Source: Rhodoferax ferrireducens
GTDB taxonomy: Bacteria > Pseudomonadota > Gammaproteobacteria > Burkholderiales > Burkholderiaceae_C
DNA: 64,000 bases
Direction of reading: 5' to 3'
Assembly: GCF_003347515.1 (NCBI RefSeq)
Contig: NZ_QEII01000315.1
Location: 124,001 to 188,000, forward strand
Shown here: one piece after another, positions 27,632 to 35,748 of the stretch
Position numbering within the stretch: the stretch's first letter is position 1
Layout of the letters: every line of letters begins with the position of its first letter
Position numbers and translations under genes: made by a program
Notes under the pieces: model-generated
The model's database searches: none
What the model saw: only the letters and a program-made list of their open reading frames with translations
What the model was told of the DNA's origin: nothing

Positions 27632-27681
27632 AATTAATAGCTGCTTGCGCAGGTTGTACGAGGGCTAGAGGCCAATTTCAT
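27632..27681 (-). repeat. Dispersed repeat between the FAD dehydrogenase gene and hpaE
   Basis: The minus strand reads TTGGCCTCTAGCCCTCGTAC then AACCTGCGCAAGCAGCTATT, a full-length copy of the repeat family. Same orientation as the copy after hpaE. Confidence 0.8.
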
Positions 27682-29232
27682 TCAAATTTCTTCGGATTTC
27701 AAGACCTTGCCCGGGTTCATCAACCCCAGCGGGTCCAGCGCCTGCTTGATGCGGCGCATCAGCTGCAGCTCCAGCGGCGACTTGTAGCGCGCCGACTCGT
27801 CGCGGCGCAACACGCCCAGGCCGTGCTCGGCCGAGATCGAGCCGTCGAACGCGTGTACCGCGTCGTGCACCAGCTGGTTCAGCGGTCCTTCGAGCGCCAG
27901 AAACGCGGCGGCATCTTCCGGCCCAGTGCGCCCCGCCAAGCGGTCGAGGCCGACTGCTTGGGCCGGGGGTGAGACGTTGTAGTGCAGGTTGCCGTCGCCC
28001 AAGTGGCCGAACACCACCAGCCGCACTTGGGGAAACGTGCGGGCGATGGCCGCATCGGTCGAGGCCATGAACTCGGGAATGCGCGAGATCGGTAGCGAAA
28101 TGTCGTGCTTGATGGTCTTGCCTTCTGCCCCCTGCGCTTCCGAGATGTTTTCACGCAGCGCCCACAGCGCCTCAAACTGGGCCAGGCTGGTGGAGAGCGC
28201 GGCATCGCTCACCCATGCGTTTTCCATGGCGGCCTCTAACAGGCCTTCCATCGCGTCCGCCGCCTGGGTTTGCGCCTGCGTTTCATCGCCGGTGGCGGAT
28301 AGTTCCAGCAGCACATACCAGGGCGAGGCCTGCGCCAGCGGGCGGCGTGTGCCGGGGATGTGCTGCAGCACCAAGTCCATGCAGGTGTCGCTGAGGATTT
28401 CAAACGCTGTCAGGCCCGCACCCAGGCGCGCTTGCGCCAGGGTCAGCAGATCCAGCGCTTGTTTCGGGCTGGGCACGGCCACCAGCGCCACCACATGCGC
28501 GGCGGGCAGCGGGAACAGCTTGAGCGCGACGGCGGTGATCACGCCCAAGGTGCCCTCGGAGCCGATGTACACATCCCGCAAGTCGTAGCCGGTGTTGTCC
28601 TTGCGCAGGGTGCGCAGGCCGTTCCACAGCTCGCCTTCGGCCGTCACCACTTCCAGCCCCAGACACAACTCGCGGGCATTGCCGTAGCGCAGCACCTGCA
28701 CACCGCCGGCGTTGGTCGCCAGGTTGCCGCCAATGGTGCACGTGCCCTCGGCCGCCAGGCTCAGGGGAAACAGGCGACCGGCCTCTTTGGCGGCCTCCTG
28801 CACCTGCAGCAAGGTGACGCCGGCGTCGACCACCAGGGTGTTGTTCAGCGGGTCGATGGCGCGGATTTTGTTGAGGCGCGTGAGCGACAGCAGCACCGGC
28901 AGCGTGGTGGGCTGGACCACTCCGCCGCCGGGTCGCCCCAAGGCGGGGTTCGACCCCTCGGGGGGCAGCGAGGACACGCCAGTGCCGAGTGTGGGGGCCA
29001 CATTGGGCACCGAGCCGCCCGACAAGCCGGTGTTGCCGCCCTGCGGCACCACCGGCACTCGCTGGGCGTGGCACCAGGCGACGACCTTCGCCACTTCGAC
29101 GGCGTTATCGGGTTGCGCCACGGCCAATGCCTGGCCAGTCCACTTGCCGCGAAAGTCGGTCAGGAAAGGGGCGGCGTCGGCCCCGGTGAGCAGCCGGCCA
29201 CTGAAGGCAGCGCGCAGGGATTCGAGCAGCAT
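27682..29232 (-). CDS. FAD-linked D-2-hydroxyacid dehydrogenase (GlcD/D-LDH type) with repeat-coded insert
   Basis: A 516-residue flavoprotein of the vanillyl-alcohol-oxidase fold: FAD-binding VPQGGNTGLSGGSVPN near residue 65, GGNLATNAGG near 150, and C-terminal cap motifs VFGHLGDGNLHYN and SAEHGLGVLRRDE. The family oxidises D-lactate, glycolate or D-2-hydroxyglutarate. About 30 residues just after GGSVPN (PTLGTGVSSLPPEGS and GRPGGGVVQP) are absent from the family pattern and come from a dispersed G-rich repeat. The ATG at 29232 has GGAG spaced seven bases and follows the hpaI stop by one base; ATG 29247 is an alternative. Substrate in the pathway is unclear. Confidence 0.82.
   Translation of the reverse strand: MLLESLRAAFSGRLLTGADAAPFLTDFRGKWTGQALAVAQPDNAVEVAKVVAWCHAQRVPVVPQGGNTGLSGGSVPNVAPTLGTGVSSLPPEGSNPALGRPGGGVVQPTTLPVLLSLTRLNKIRAIDPLNNTLVVDAGVTLLQVQEAAKEAGRLFPLSLAAEGTCTIGGNLATNAGGVQVLRYGNARELCLGLEVVTAEGELWNGLRTLRKDNTGYDLRDVYIGSEGTLGVITAVALKLFPLPAAHVVALVAVPSPKQALDLLTLAQARLGAGLTAFEILSDTCMDLVLQHIPGTRRPLAQASPWYVLLELSATGDETQAQTQAADAMEGLLEAAMENAWVSDAALSTSLAQFEALWALRENISEAQGAEGKTIKHDISLPISRIPEFMASTDAAIARTFPQVRLVVFGHLGDGNLHYNVSPPAQAVGLDRLAGRTGPEDAAAFLALEGPLNQLVHDAVHAFDGSISAEHGLGVLRRDESARYKSPLELQLMRRIKQALDPLGLMNPGKVLKSEEI
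28915..28999 (-). repeat. G-run repeat inserted in the FAD dehydrogenase gene
   Basis: The minus strand includes GGCCCCCACACTCGGCAC and GCTGCCCCCCGAGGGGTC, matching in layout the copy at 51055-51110 (TCGGGGGGC, 23 variable bases, GTGGGGGC). It is translated in frame as an extra loop. Confidence 0.6.
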
Positions 29233-29233
29233 G

Positions 29234-30037
29234 TCAGTACGCTCCATGACTTGCCGCCGGAGTCGGTGCGGCGCTCTTGAACTGTGCCGCCAACGCGGCG
29301 GTGGCCCGCACCAGCAGGGAGGTGTCCACGCCGACCGCGACAAAGCGCGCGCCCTGCGCCAGGTAGTGCCGGGCCAGCGCTTCGTCGGCGCACAAAATGC
29401 CCGGCGCCTTGCCGGCGTGCAGGATGCGGCCGATAGCCAGGTCAATCGCCGCTCGCACTTGCGGGTGCGCGGGCTGGCCCAGGTAGCCCATGGAGGCCGA
29501 CAAATCGGCCGGGCCGATGAACACGCCGTCCACCCCGTCCACCGCCGCAATCGCGTCGATCTGCTGCAAGGCGGCCAGCGACTCGACCTGCACCAGCAGG
29601 CACACGCGTTCGTTGGCTTCCAACAGGTAATTCGGATAGCGCGACCATCGCGCCGAACGGGCGATGGCGCTGCCGACGCCACGCACGCCTTGTGGGGGGT
29701 AGCGCATGGCGCGCACCAGCGCCCTCGCCTGCTCGGCCGACTCGACCATGGGCACCAACACGGTGGTGGCGCCGATGTCCAGCACCTGCTTGATCAGCGC
29801 CGCGTCGCCGTGCGACACGCGCACCACCGGCTGCGTCGGGTACGCCGCCACGCTTTGCAGCGCGCCGAGCAGGCTGCGCAAATCGTTGGGCGCGTGCTCG
29901 CCATCGAGCAGCAGCCAGTCAAAACCACTGCCGGCGCAGAGTTCGGCGGCGTAGGGGTCGGCCAGGGCTTGCCACAGGCCGATTTGCACCTCGCCGCGGG
30001 CCAGCGCTTGCTTGAACAAGTTGTCAGGGGTTTGCAT
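29234..30037 (-). CDS. hpaI: 4-hydroxy-2-oxoheptanedioate aldolase
   Basis: Class II (metal-dependent) aldolase that splits 4-hydroxy-2-oxoheptanedioate into pyruvate and succinate semialdehyde, the last step of the homoprotocatechuate route. The 267-residue protein has GLWQALADPYAAEL, WLLLDGEHAPND (catalytic His near residue 46), VQVESLAAL and GPADLSASMG, all diagnostic of the HpcH/HpaI family. The ATG at 30037 gives the family's normal length; the open frame upstream is spurious. It is 11 bases after hpaH. Confidence 0.92.
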   Translation of the reverse strand: MQTPDNLFKQALARGEVQIGLWQALADPYAAELCAGSGFDWLLLDGEHAPNDLRSLLGALQSVAAYPTQPVVRVSHGDAALIKQVLDIGATTVLVPMVESAEQARALVRAMRYPPQGVRGVGSAIARSARWSRYPNYLLEANERVCLLVQVESLAALQQIDAIAAVDGVDGVFIGPADLSASMGYLGQPAHPQVRAAIDLAIGRILHAGKAPGILCADEALARHYLAQGARFVAVGVDTSLLVRATAALAAQFKSAAPTPAASHGAY

Positions 30038-30048
30038 GAATGTGTGCC

Positions 30049-30852
30049 TCACATGAAGCGGAACGAGATCGCACCCAGCGGGCCGTAATCGGCGTGGAAG
30101 GTGTCGCCCGCCGCCCCGGCTACCGGGCGCGTGAAGGAGCCGCCCAGCACCACCTCGCCCGCTGCCAGGCCTTCGCCATGGGCGCTGAGTTTGTTGGCCA
30201 GCCAGGCGACGCCGTTGGCCGGGTGGTTCAGCACGGCGGCGGCCAGGCCGCTTTCCTCGATCACGCCGTTCTTGTAGAGCAGCGCGCCGCACCAGCGCAG
30301 GTCAACCGCGTCGGGCTTGACCGGACGGCCGCCCATCACGATACCGGCATTGGCGGCGTTGTCGGCAATGGTGTCGAGCACCTTGCGCGGGGCGTGGGTG
30401 ACGCGATCGAGCTGCTCGATACGCGCGTCGATGATCTCCAGCGCCGGCACCACATAGTCGGTGGCGGCCAGCACGTCAAAAATCGTCACCTTCGGGCCGT
30501 GCAAGGGCTTTCCGAGGATGAAGGCCAGCTCGACCTCAACCCGCGGCAGGATGAAGCGCTGCACCGGAATGTCGGCGCCCTCGGGGAACAGCATGTCATC
30601 AAGCATGGCGCCGTAGTCGGGCTCGGTGATCTGCGACGAGATCTGCATGGCGCGCGAGGTCAGGCCGATCTTGTGGCCCAGGATGGTGCGGCCCTCGTCC
30701 AGCTTGATCTGCACCCAGGCGCGCTGGATGGCGTAGCTGTCGGCCATCTCCATCTCGGGAAAGCGTTTCGAGAAATGCGCAACCTGCACACGGGTTTTTT
30801 CCGCCTGGTGCAGTTCGTGCGCCAGGGCCAGATGGATATCGGGGGTCAGCAT
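30049..30852 (-). CDS. hpaH: 2-oxo-hept-3-ene-1,7-dioate hydratase
   Basis: Adds water to 2-oxohept-3-enedioate to give 4-hydroxy-2-oxoheptanedioate. The 267-residue protein has the FAH fold of the hydratase/decarboxylase family: GHKIGLTSRAMQ, EVELAFILGKPLHG (metal ligands), PALEIIDARIE and LRWCGALLYKNG. Length and motifs match HpaH/HpcG. The ATG at 30852 follows GAGTCCCCCC and is the first plausible start. Confidence 0.9.
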   Translation of the reverse strand: MLTPDIHLALAHELHQAEKTRVQVAHFSKRFPEMEMADSYAIQRAWVQIKLDEGRTILGHKIGLTSRAMQISSQITEPDYGAMLDDMLFPEGADIPVQRFILPRVEVELAFILGKPLHGPKVTIFDVLAATDYVVPALEIIDARIEQLDRVTHAPRKVLDTIADNAANAGIVMGGRPVKPDAVDLRWCGALLYKNGVIEESGLAAAVLNHPANGVAWLANKLSAHGEGLAAGEVVLGGSFTRPVAGAAGDTFHADYGPLGAISFRFM

Positions 30853-30902
30853 GGGGGGACTCCTTGGCGCACTTGGACTGGGGGATGGCGACTGGAGCGG
30901 AC

Positions 30903-31886
30903 TCAGGACTCGGCGGTGAAACCGATCGCCTTCACGATCGGAGCCCACTTCTCGCTGTCGGCCTTAAGCAGGGCGGCCAGTTCCGCCGGGCTGGACGACC
31001 GGGCTTCCAGGCCCATGGCGGCCAGGCCCTCGATCACCTCCTTGTTGGCCAGGGCGCTGCGAATGGCAGCGTTGGCTTTTGACACCACGTCGGAGGGCGC
31101 TTTGCCCGGCAGGTAGAAACCAAACCATTCACCGAAGACCAGGTCCTTCAGCCCCTGCTCCACCAAGGTACTGGTGCCGGGGGCGAATTTATTGCGGCTG
31201 GCCCCCGAGGTGGCCAGCAGGCGGACCTTGCCGCCGCTCAAATGCGGCAGGAACTCGCCCACCGGCGCCGACACGGCGGCGATCTGCCCACCCAGCATGT
31301 CCAGGATGGCGGGCTGCGAACCCCGGAAACCTACGTGCTGCAAGTTGACCTTGCCGGCCCGGCCGATCAGCTCACCCACGAAATGCGGGACCGAGCCCGG
31401 CGCCGGCGAACCGAAGTTGGCACTGATGGGGTGGGCTTTGCACCACTCCAGAAATTCGGGGACGGTCTTGACCGACACCGGCACTTGGGGACCCACGGCG
31501 AAACCCATGTCAAACACGACGCCCAGCGATACCGGCGTCAAGTCAGCCACCGGGTCGTAGGGCAGCTTTTTGTAGGTGTGCGGGTAGATGCCCAGCATCG
31601 ACATCGGCGTTGCCAGCAAGGTGGCGCCGTCGGGCGCCGAGGCTTTCAGCGCCGAGATGGCGATCTGCCCGCCCGCGCCGGTGCGGGTATCGACGACCAC
31701 CGCCTTGGCGTAGCTGCCGTTCAATTGGGTGGCGACCCGGCGGGCCAGCGTGTCCACCGTGCCGCCAGCGGCGAAGCCCGTCAGAATTTTCGCGGTCTCG
31801 ATGGCCTGCGCCCGGCTGATCAAGGGCAGGGTGCCGGCGACGGTGGCGAGGGCCAGGTGCAGCAGTTCGCGGCGAGAAGTTTGCAT
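30903..31886 (-). CDS. Bug/TctC-family periplasmic solute-binding protein
   Basis: A 327-residue extracytoplasmic receptor of the Bordetella uptake gene family, which delivers carboxylates or aromatic acids to tripartite tricarboxylate-type transporters. The N-terminus (MQTSRRELLHLALATVAGTL) looks like a Tat or Sec signal. Mature motifs are GFAAGGTVDTLARR, VVDTRTGAGGQIA and YDPVADLTPVSL. No membrane subunits are adjacent, as usual for these orphan receptors. AGGAG precedes the start. First gene of the catabolic operon, so it probably binds the pathway substrate. Confidence 0.88.
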   Translation of the reverse strand: MQTSRRELLHLALATVAGTLPLISRAQAIETAKILTGFAAGGTVDTLARRVATQLNGSYAKAVVVDTRTGAGGQIAISALKASAPDGATLLATPMSMLGIYPHTYKKLPYDPVADLTPVSLGVVFDMGFAVGPQVPVSVKTVPEFLEWCKAHPISANFGSPAPGSVPHFVGELIGRAGKVNLQHVGFRGSQPAILDMLGGQIAAVSAPVGEFLPHLSGGKVRLLATSGASRNKFAPGTSTLVEQGLKDLVFGEWFGFYLPGKAPSDVVSKANAAIRSALANKEVIEGLAAMGLEARSSSPAELAALLKADSEKWAPIVKAIGFTAES

Positions 31887-31984
31887 GGGGAGTCTCCTGT
31901 CTAATTGTTGGAACAAGGGTGAAAAATCGCGGGGATCAACATCAGAGCGATGGAGTTTGCAAGAGGGCGCGCGCAACAACAAAC

Positions 31985-32001
31985 GATATATATTGCTGTA
32001 T
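31985..32001. promoter_or_regulatory. AT-rich divergent control region of the hpa-type operon
   Basis: ATATATATTGCTGTATT is the most AT-rich segment of the 142-base gap between the binding-protein gene and its divergent LysR gene and has partial two-fold symmetry. It is a candidate LysR site or promoter only. Confidence 0.3.
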
Positions 32002-32028
32002 TGCTTAGCTTTTCTTCATAATCAGCCC

Positions 32029-32940
32029 ATGTCCTTGCCCCGCTATACCCTGCGCCAGCTCGATGCCTTCGTGACCGTGGCCGAGCTGCTGAGCTTCACC
32101 GCCGCCGCCGACCGGCTGGCGCTGACCCCGTCGGCAGTGAGCCAGCTGGTGGTCGAACTGGAGTCCAGCCTGGACTTCAGGCTGTTCGAGCGCAGCACGC
32201 GCAAGGTCGCGTTGTCAGCGGCGGGTAAAGAATTCTTCAGTTCGGCCCAGACCGTGCTCAAACACCTGCACGTGGCTGAAGTGGCTGCGAACGACCTGCG
32301 CAACCGGGCCGCCGGGCTGGTACGGGTGGCGGCCCCGATGGTGATCGCCAGCGCCATCCTGCCGCCCATCATCCGGGCCCACAGCCAGGATCGCCCCAAG
32401 CTCGTCGTGCGCATTCGGGACGCCGCTGTGGAGCAGCTCACGGACATGGTGGCCAGCGGCGAGGTGGATCTGGCCGTCGGCCCCGACCGCCAAGGCAGCG
32501 ACAACGTGCTGCGCATCAGCCTGTTCGGCAGCCCCTGGGTGTTGTGGTGCGCCAAAGACCATCCGCTGGCGGCGAAACGGGTGCTGCAATGGAGCGATTT
32601 GCGTCACCACGCGCTGGTCACGGCGGGGCGTGATCACGAATTGAGCGTGGCGCAAATGGGCGCGGCTTTGCCGGAGGACGAGCGCATCAGCCCGAATGAC
32701 GTGGTGGACAACATCTCCACCGCGCTCGGCCTGGCGGCCGCAGGCTTGGCCGCCACGGTGTCGCCCGCCTACGTTGCGCCCTGGGCCAAACGGCAGGGCC
32801 TGGTGATGCGCCGCATCGTGGAGCCCGAAGTCATGCGCCAGGTCTGCCTGTACCGGCCCGCGCATCGGATAGCGTCGCCCGCGACCGAGAGCTTTGCGGA
32901 ATACCTGGTGGAACGGCTCATGAAAAAAGCCCGCAAGTAG
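32029..32940 (+). CDS. LysR-family regulator, divergent from the catabolic operon
   Basis: A 303-residue LysR protein: helix-turn-helix in residues 5-65 (YTLRQLDAFVTVAELLSF, LTPSAVSQLVVELE) and an effector domain (RVAAPMVIASAILPPI, DLAVGPDRQG). Divergent placement points to control of the hpaH-I...panE operon, in contrast to enteric hpa clusters that use MarR-type HpaR and AraC-type HpaA. The stop codon lies inside the terminator hairpin. Confidence 0.9.
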   Translation: MSLPRYTLRQLDAFVTVAELLSFTAAADRLALTPSAVSQLVVELESSLDFRLFERSTRKVALSAAGKEFFSSAQTVLKHLHVAEVAANDLRNRAAGLVRVAAPMVIASAILPPIIRAHSQDRPKLVVRIRDAAVEQLTDMVASGEVDLAVGPDRQGSDNVLRISLFGSPWVLWCAKDHPLAAKRVLQWSDLRHHALVTAGRDHELSVAQMGAALPEDERISPNDVVDNISTALGLAAAGLAATVSPAYVAPWAKRQGLVMRRIVEPEVMRQVCLYRPAHRIASPATESFAEYLVERLMKKARK

Positions 32941-32960
32941 CAATACTTGCGGGCTTTTTT
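32923..32960. terminator. Bidirectional terminator overlapping the LysR stop codon
   Basis: GCCCGCAAGTA / TACTTGCGGGC is a perfect 11-bp stem with a 4-base loop, six A on the left and six T on the right, so it can serve both converging genes. The last LysR codons and TAG are within the left arm and loop. Confidence 0.9.
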
Positions 32961-32975
32961 AGAAGTTCAGATCAA

Positions 32976-34883
32976 TCAGCGATCGGTCTTGGCTGGCCAT
33001 TTCTTCGCATCACGCGGCACGAAGACCTTGCCACCGTTGCCGGGCTTGGCGAAGGAGGATGGTTTGCCGAATGCAGGCTTGCGGGCACCGAAGTCGCCGC
33101 GCGGTGCGCCGAAATCACCGCGGGGAGCGCCGCCGTCGTTGCGGCCACCAAAGTCACCGCGCGGCGCTGGCGCATCGTTGCGTGAGCCGGCAAAACGGTC
33201 GTTGAAACCGCCCTTGCGTTCGTAGCTGCGCCCTTCGGGTTGACCGAAACCGCCGCCGTTGTTGTTTTGATAGCCACCTGCACCAGCGTCACGGGGAGCG
33301 CCGGCATTTCTGTCGGCAAAGCCGCCACGGCTGGCACCGAAACCACCGGAACGGCCACCACCGCCACCGCCGCCGAAATTGCCGCCGCGGGAATGGCCGT
33401 CGTTACCGCCACGGCCGCCGCCACCACCAAAACTGTTGGGGCGCGAATCAGGGAAACGCTGTTGTGGCTCCATGCCAGGAATGGTCTCGCCCTTGAACTG
33501 ATGATGGCTGTGGAACTCGATGTCCATGATCTTGCGACGATCGCGGAATTCGGCAAAGGTCACGGCAATACCGTCACGCCCGGCACGACCGGTACGGCCA
33601 ATGCGGTGGGTGTAATCCTCGGCCTTCATCGGCAAACCGAAGTTGAACACGTGGGTCACGGTGGGCACGTCGATACCACGTGCGGCCACATCGGTGGCGA
33701 CCAGAATCTGCACCTGGCCTTGACGCAGCGCCATCAGACGGCGGTTGCGCAGACCCTGGCTCAAAGCACCGTGCAGTGCCACGGCAGAGAAACCTTCTTG
33801 TTGCAGGTCGTTGGCCAAACCATCGCACTCGATTTGGGTGCTGGCAAAAACGATGGCCTGGTTGATGGTGGTGTCGCGCAACCAGTGGTCGAGCAATTTG
33901 CGTTTGTGCTGCGCGTTGTCAGCCCAGAACAACTTCTGGCTAATGTTGGCGTGCTTTTCTTGCGGCGAATCGATTTGCAGTTTTTGTGGATCGCGCATCA
34001 CGCGTGAAGCCAGTTGCTGGATGCGCGGTGCAAAAGTAGCACTGAACATCATGGTCTGCTTGCGCTGGATGGTCAGCTGGTTGATGTCAGCCAGGTCATC
34101 GGAGAAGCCCAGATCCAACATACGGTCGGCTTCGTCAACCACCAGGAACTGAACCTGGTCGAGTTTGATTTGCATGGAGCGTTGCAGATCCAGCAAACGA
34201 CCCGGCGTGGCCACCACGAGGTTGGCATTTTGCAGCTTGGCAATTTGCAACTGGTAAGGCATGCCGCCCACAATGTTGGCAACGCGCAGACCACGGCAAT
34301 GTTGCACTAGGTCGATGGCGTCGTGTGCCACTTGCTGGGCCAGTTCACGCGTCGGGCAAACGATCAGCGCGCCGGGTGCGGCAGGAGCGAAATGACGTGG
34401 GTTGGTCGGGTCTTTGCGTTTGGCGCGCTTGGGCGGTGCTTCGCCTTTGGCGACCGCGTCGGCAACCGCTTGCTCGAAATCAGACTTCTCTTTGGCTTCG
34501 GCCTGGGCCATCTGCATCAGCAGGGTGTGCAGCACGGGCAACAGGAAGGCGGCGGTCTTGCCGCTGCCGGTCTGGCTGGACACCATCAAATCGATAAAGC
34601 GCGCTGACTCATCGGCTGCGCCATGGCCTTGCATGGCCAGGGGGATGGTTTTCAGCTGAACCGTGGTGGGCTGGGTGAAGCCCAGGTCTTTCACGGCCTG
34701 GATCAATTCGGGGGCGAGGCCCAGAGCCAAAAAGCCGTTAGGCGCTTCTTCGACGGCCTCAACAGGCGCGACAGCTTGAGCGGCCTCGGTAGCCTGGACA
34801 ACGTTTTGCGTCATCTCGACAGTGTCATTGGAAAAATTTTCGACAAGCGATGATTCGCCCGTCGCTTGGATAGCGTCAGTCAT
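32976..34883 (-). CDS. DEAD-box ATP-dependent RNA helicase with Gly/Arg-rich tail
   Basis: A 635-residue RNA helicase. Core motifs are GFTQPTTVQ (Q), SSQTGSGKT (I), PTRELAQQV (Ia), VDEADRMLD (II), MFSATF (III), ATDVAARGID (V) and HRIGRTGRAGR (VI). Between motifs I and Ia there is a charged insert of about 50 residues (AEAKEKSDFEQ, PPKRAKRKD), and the N-terminus has a 60-residue acidic extension. From about residue 480 the tail is rich in GGG, RGG-like and RGDFG repeats, probably binding RNA. It is RhlE-like in the core. A gene-free leader of about 240 bases precedes it. Confidence 0.9.
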   Translation of the reverse strand: MTDAIQATGESSLVENFSNDTVEMTQNVVQATEAAQAVAPVEAVEEAPNGFLALGLAPELIQAVKDLGFTQPTTVQLKTIPLAMQGHGAADESARFIDLMVSSQTGSGKTAAFLLPVLHTLLMQMAQAEAKEKSDFEQAVADAVAKGEAPPKRAKRKDPTNPRHFAPAAPGALIVCPTRELAQQVAHDAIDLVQHCRGLRVANIVGGMPYQLQIAKLQNANLVVATPGRLLDLQRSMQIKLDQVQFLVVDEADRMLDLGFSDDLADINQLTIQRKQTMMFSATFAPRIQQLASRVMRDPQKLQIDSPQEKHANISQKLFWADNAQHKRKLLDHWLRDTTINQAIVFASTQIECDGLANDLQQEGFSAVALHGALSQGLRNRRLMALRQGQVQILVATDVAARGIDVPTVTHVFNFGLPMKAEDYTHRIGRTGRAGRDGIAVTFAEFRDRRKIMDIEFHSHHQFKGETIPGMEPQQRFPDSRPNSFGGGGGRGGNDGHSRGGNFGGGGGGGRSGGFGASRGGFADRNAGAPRDAGAGGYQNNNGGGFGQPEGRSYERKGGFNDRFAGSRNDAPAPRGDFGGRNDGGAPRGDFGAPRGDFGARKPAFGKPSSFAKPGNGGKVFVPRDAKKWPAKTDR

Positions 34884-35123
34884 GTATTTACTCACACGCG
34901 AGCGCCGCAGGGTGTGCGGCTGCCCCGTCAATGGTTAAAAAACATCAACCATCAAACGGAACCTGCTCTGACTCACTAGGAGTTCTATCAGCGCTGGAGG
35001 CTCTTCTTAAGCAATCTCGCAATAGCGAGTCCGCTTTGAGCCCAGTGAATGAAGGGAGATGTACAAATATGCACTGCTGTTTGCAGCGCAGCTTTCGATT
35101 ATGGCATGACTTCGGGTTTTCAC
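34884..35123 (-). other. Long leader region of the DEAD-box helicase gene
   Basis: No gene is supported. On the minus strand there are hairpins CTCGC-tatt-GCGAG (35029-35016), ATGGTT...AACCAT near 34940 and GCCGC-acaccct-GCGGC just before the start. A possible -10 (CATAAT) lies near 35100, so most of it could be transcribed leader. Confidence 0.4.
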
Positions 35124-35711
35124 CTAATCAATCAGTTTAATGAAGTGTGTGCGGTAGTGTTCCAGCTCGTCGATGGACTCATGCGTATCGGCCAGGGCCG
35201 TGTGACGTTGCTGTTTTTTGAACGCGTTGTACACCTCGGGCCGCCAGCGTTTGGACAGCTCCTTGAGCGTGCTCACATCGAGATTGCGGTAGTGGAAAAA
35301 AGCCTCCAGTTTGGGCATGTACTTCGCCAGAAAGCGGCGATCCTGTCCAATGCTGTTGCCGCACATGGGTGAGCCCTTCTTGGGCACGTACTGGCTCAGA
35401 AACTCGATCAGTTGCAGCTCGGCGTCGGCTTCGCACAAGGTTGAGGCCTTGACCTTGTCGATGAGGCCGCTTTTGCCGTGCGTGCCTTTGTTCCATTTGT
35501 CCATCTTGTCGAGCTGTTCATCGCTTTGATGGATGACCAGCACGGGGCCTTCGATTCGGGGCTCAAGCTGGGGTCCGGTGACGATGACCGCAATTTCAAT
35601 AATTCGCTCAAGCTCCGGGTCAAGCCCCGTCATTTCACAGTCAAGCCAGATGAGGTTTTGGTCGGATTTGGCAAGCAATACGCCTGCTGGGGGGGTGTTC
35701 ATAGCGTCCAT
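35124..35711 (-). CDS. orn: Oligoribonuclease
   Basis: 3'-5' exoribonuclease that finishes RNA decay by degrading 2-5 nt oligomers, including pGpG. The 195-residue DEDDh enzyme shows IWLDCEMTGLD (first Asp/Glu), the second Asp region, and HTALADTHESI with the catalytic His. Start choice lies among ATG 35711 and 35702; longer frames run into the divergent peptidase promoter. The orn/M48-peptidase divergent pair is typical in Burkholderiales. Confidence 0.94.
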   Translation of the reverse strand: MDAMNTPPAGVLLAKSDQNLIWLDCEMTGLDPELERIIEIAVIVTGPQLEPRIEGPVLVIHQSDEQLDKMDKWNKGTHGKSGLIDKVKASTLCEADAELQLIEFLSQYVPKKGSPMCGNSIGQDRRFLAKYMPKLEAFFHYRNLDVSTLKELSKRWRPEVYNAFKKQQRHTALADTHESIDELEHYRTHFIKLID

Positions 35712-35748
35712 GGCCGGAATTGTCGCTGATGCCCTAAACTCGGGCGCC

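Noticed and set aside
26150..27637. 495-codon open frame opposite hpaE
   Set aside because: Exact shadow of an intact aldehyde dehydrogenase gene; no ribosome site or recognisable domain.
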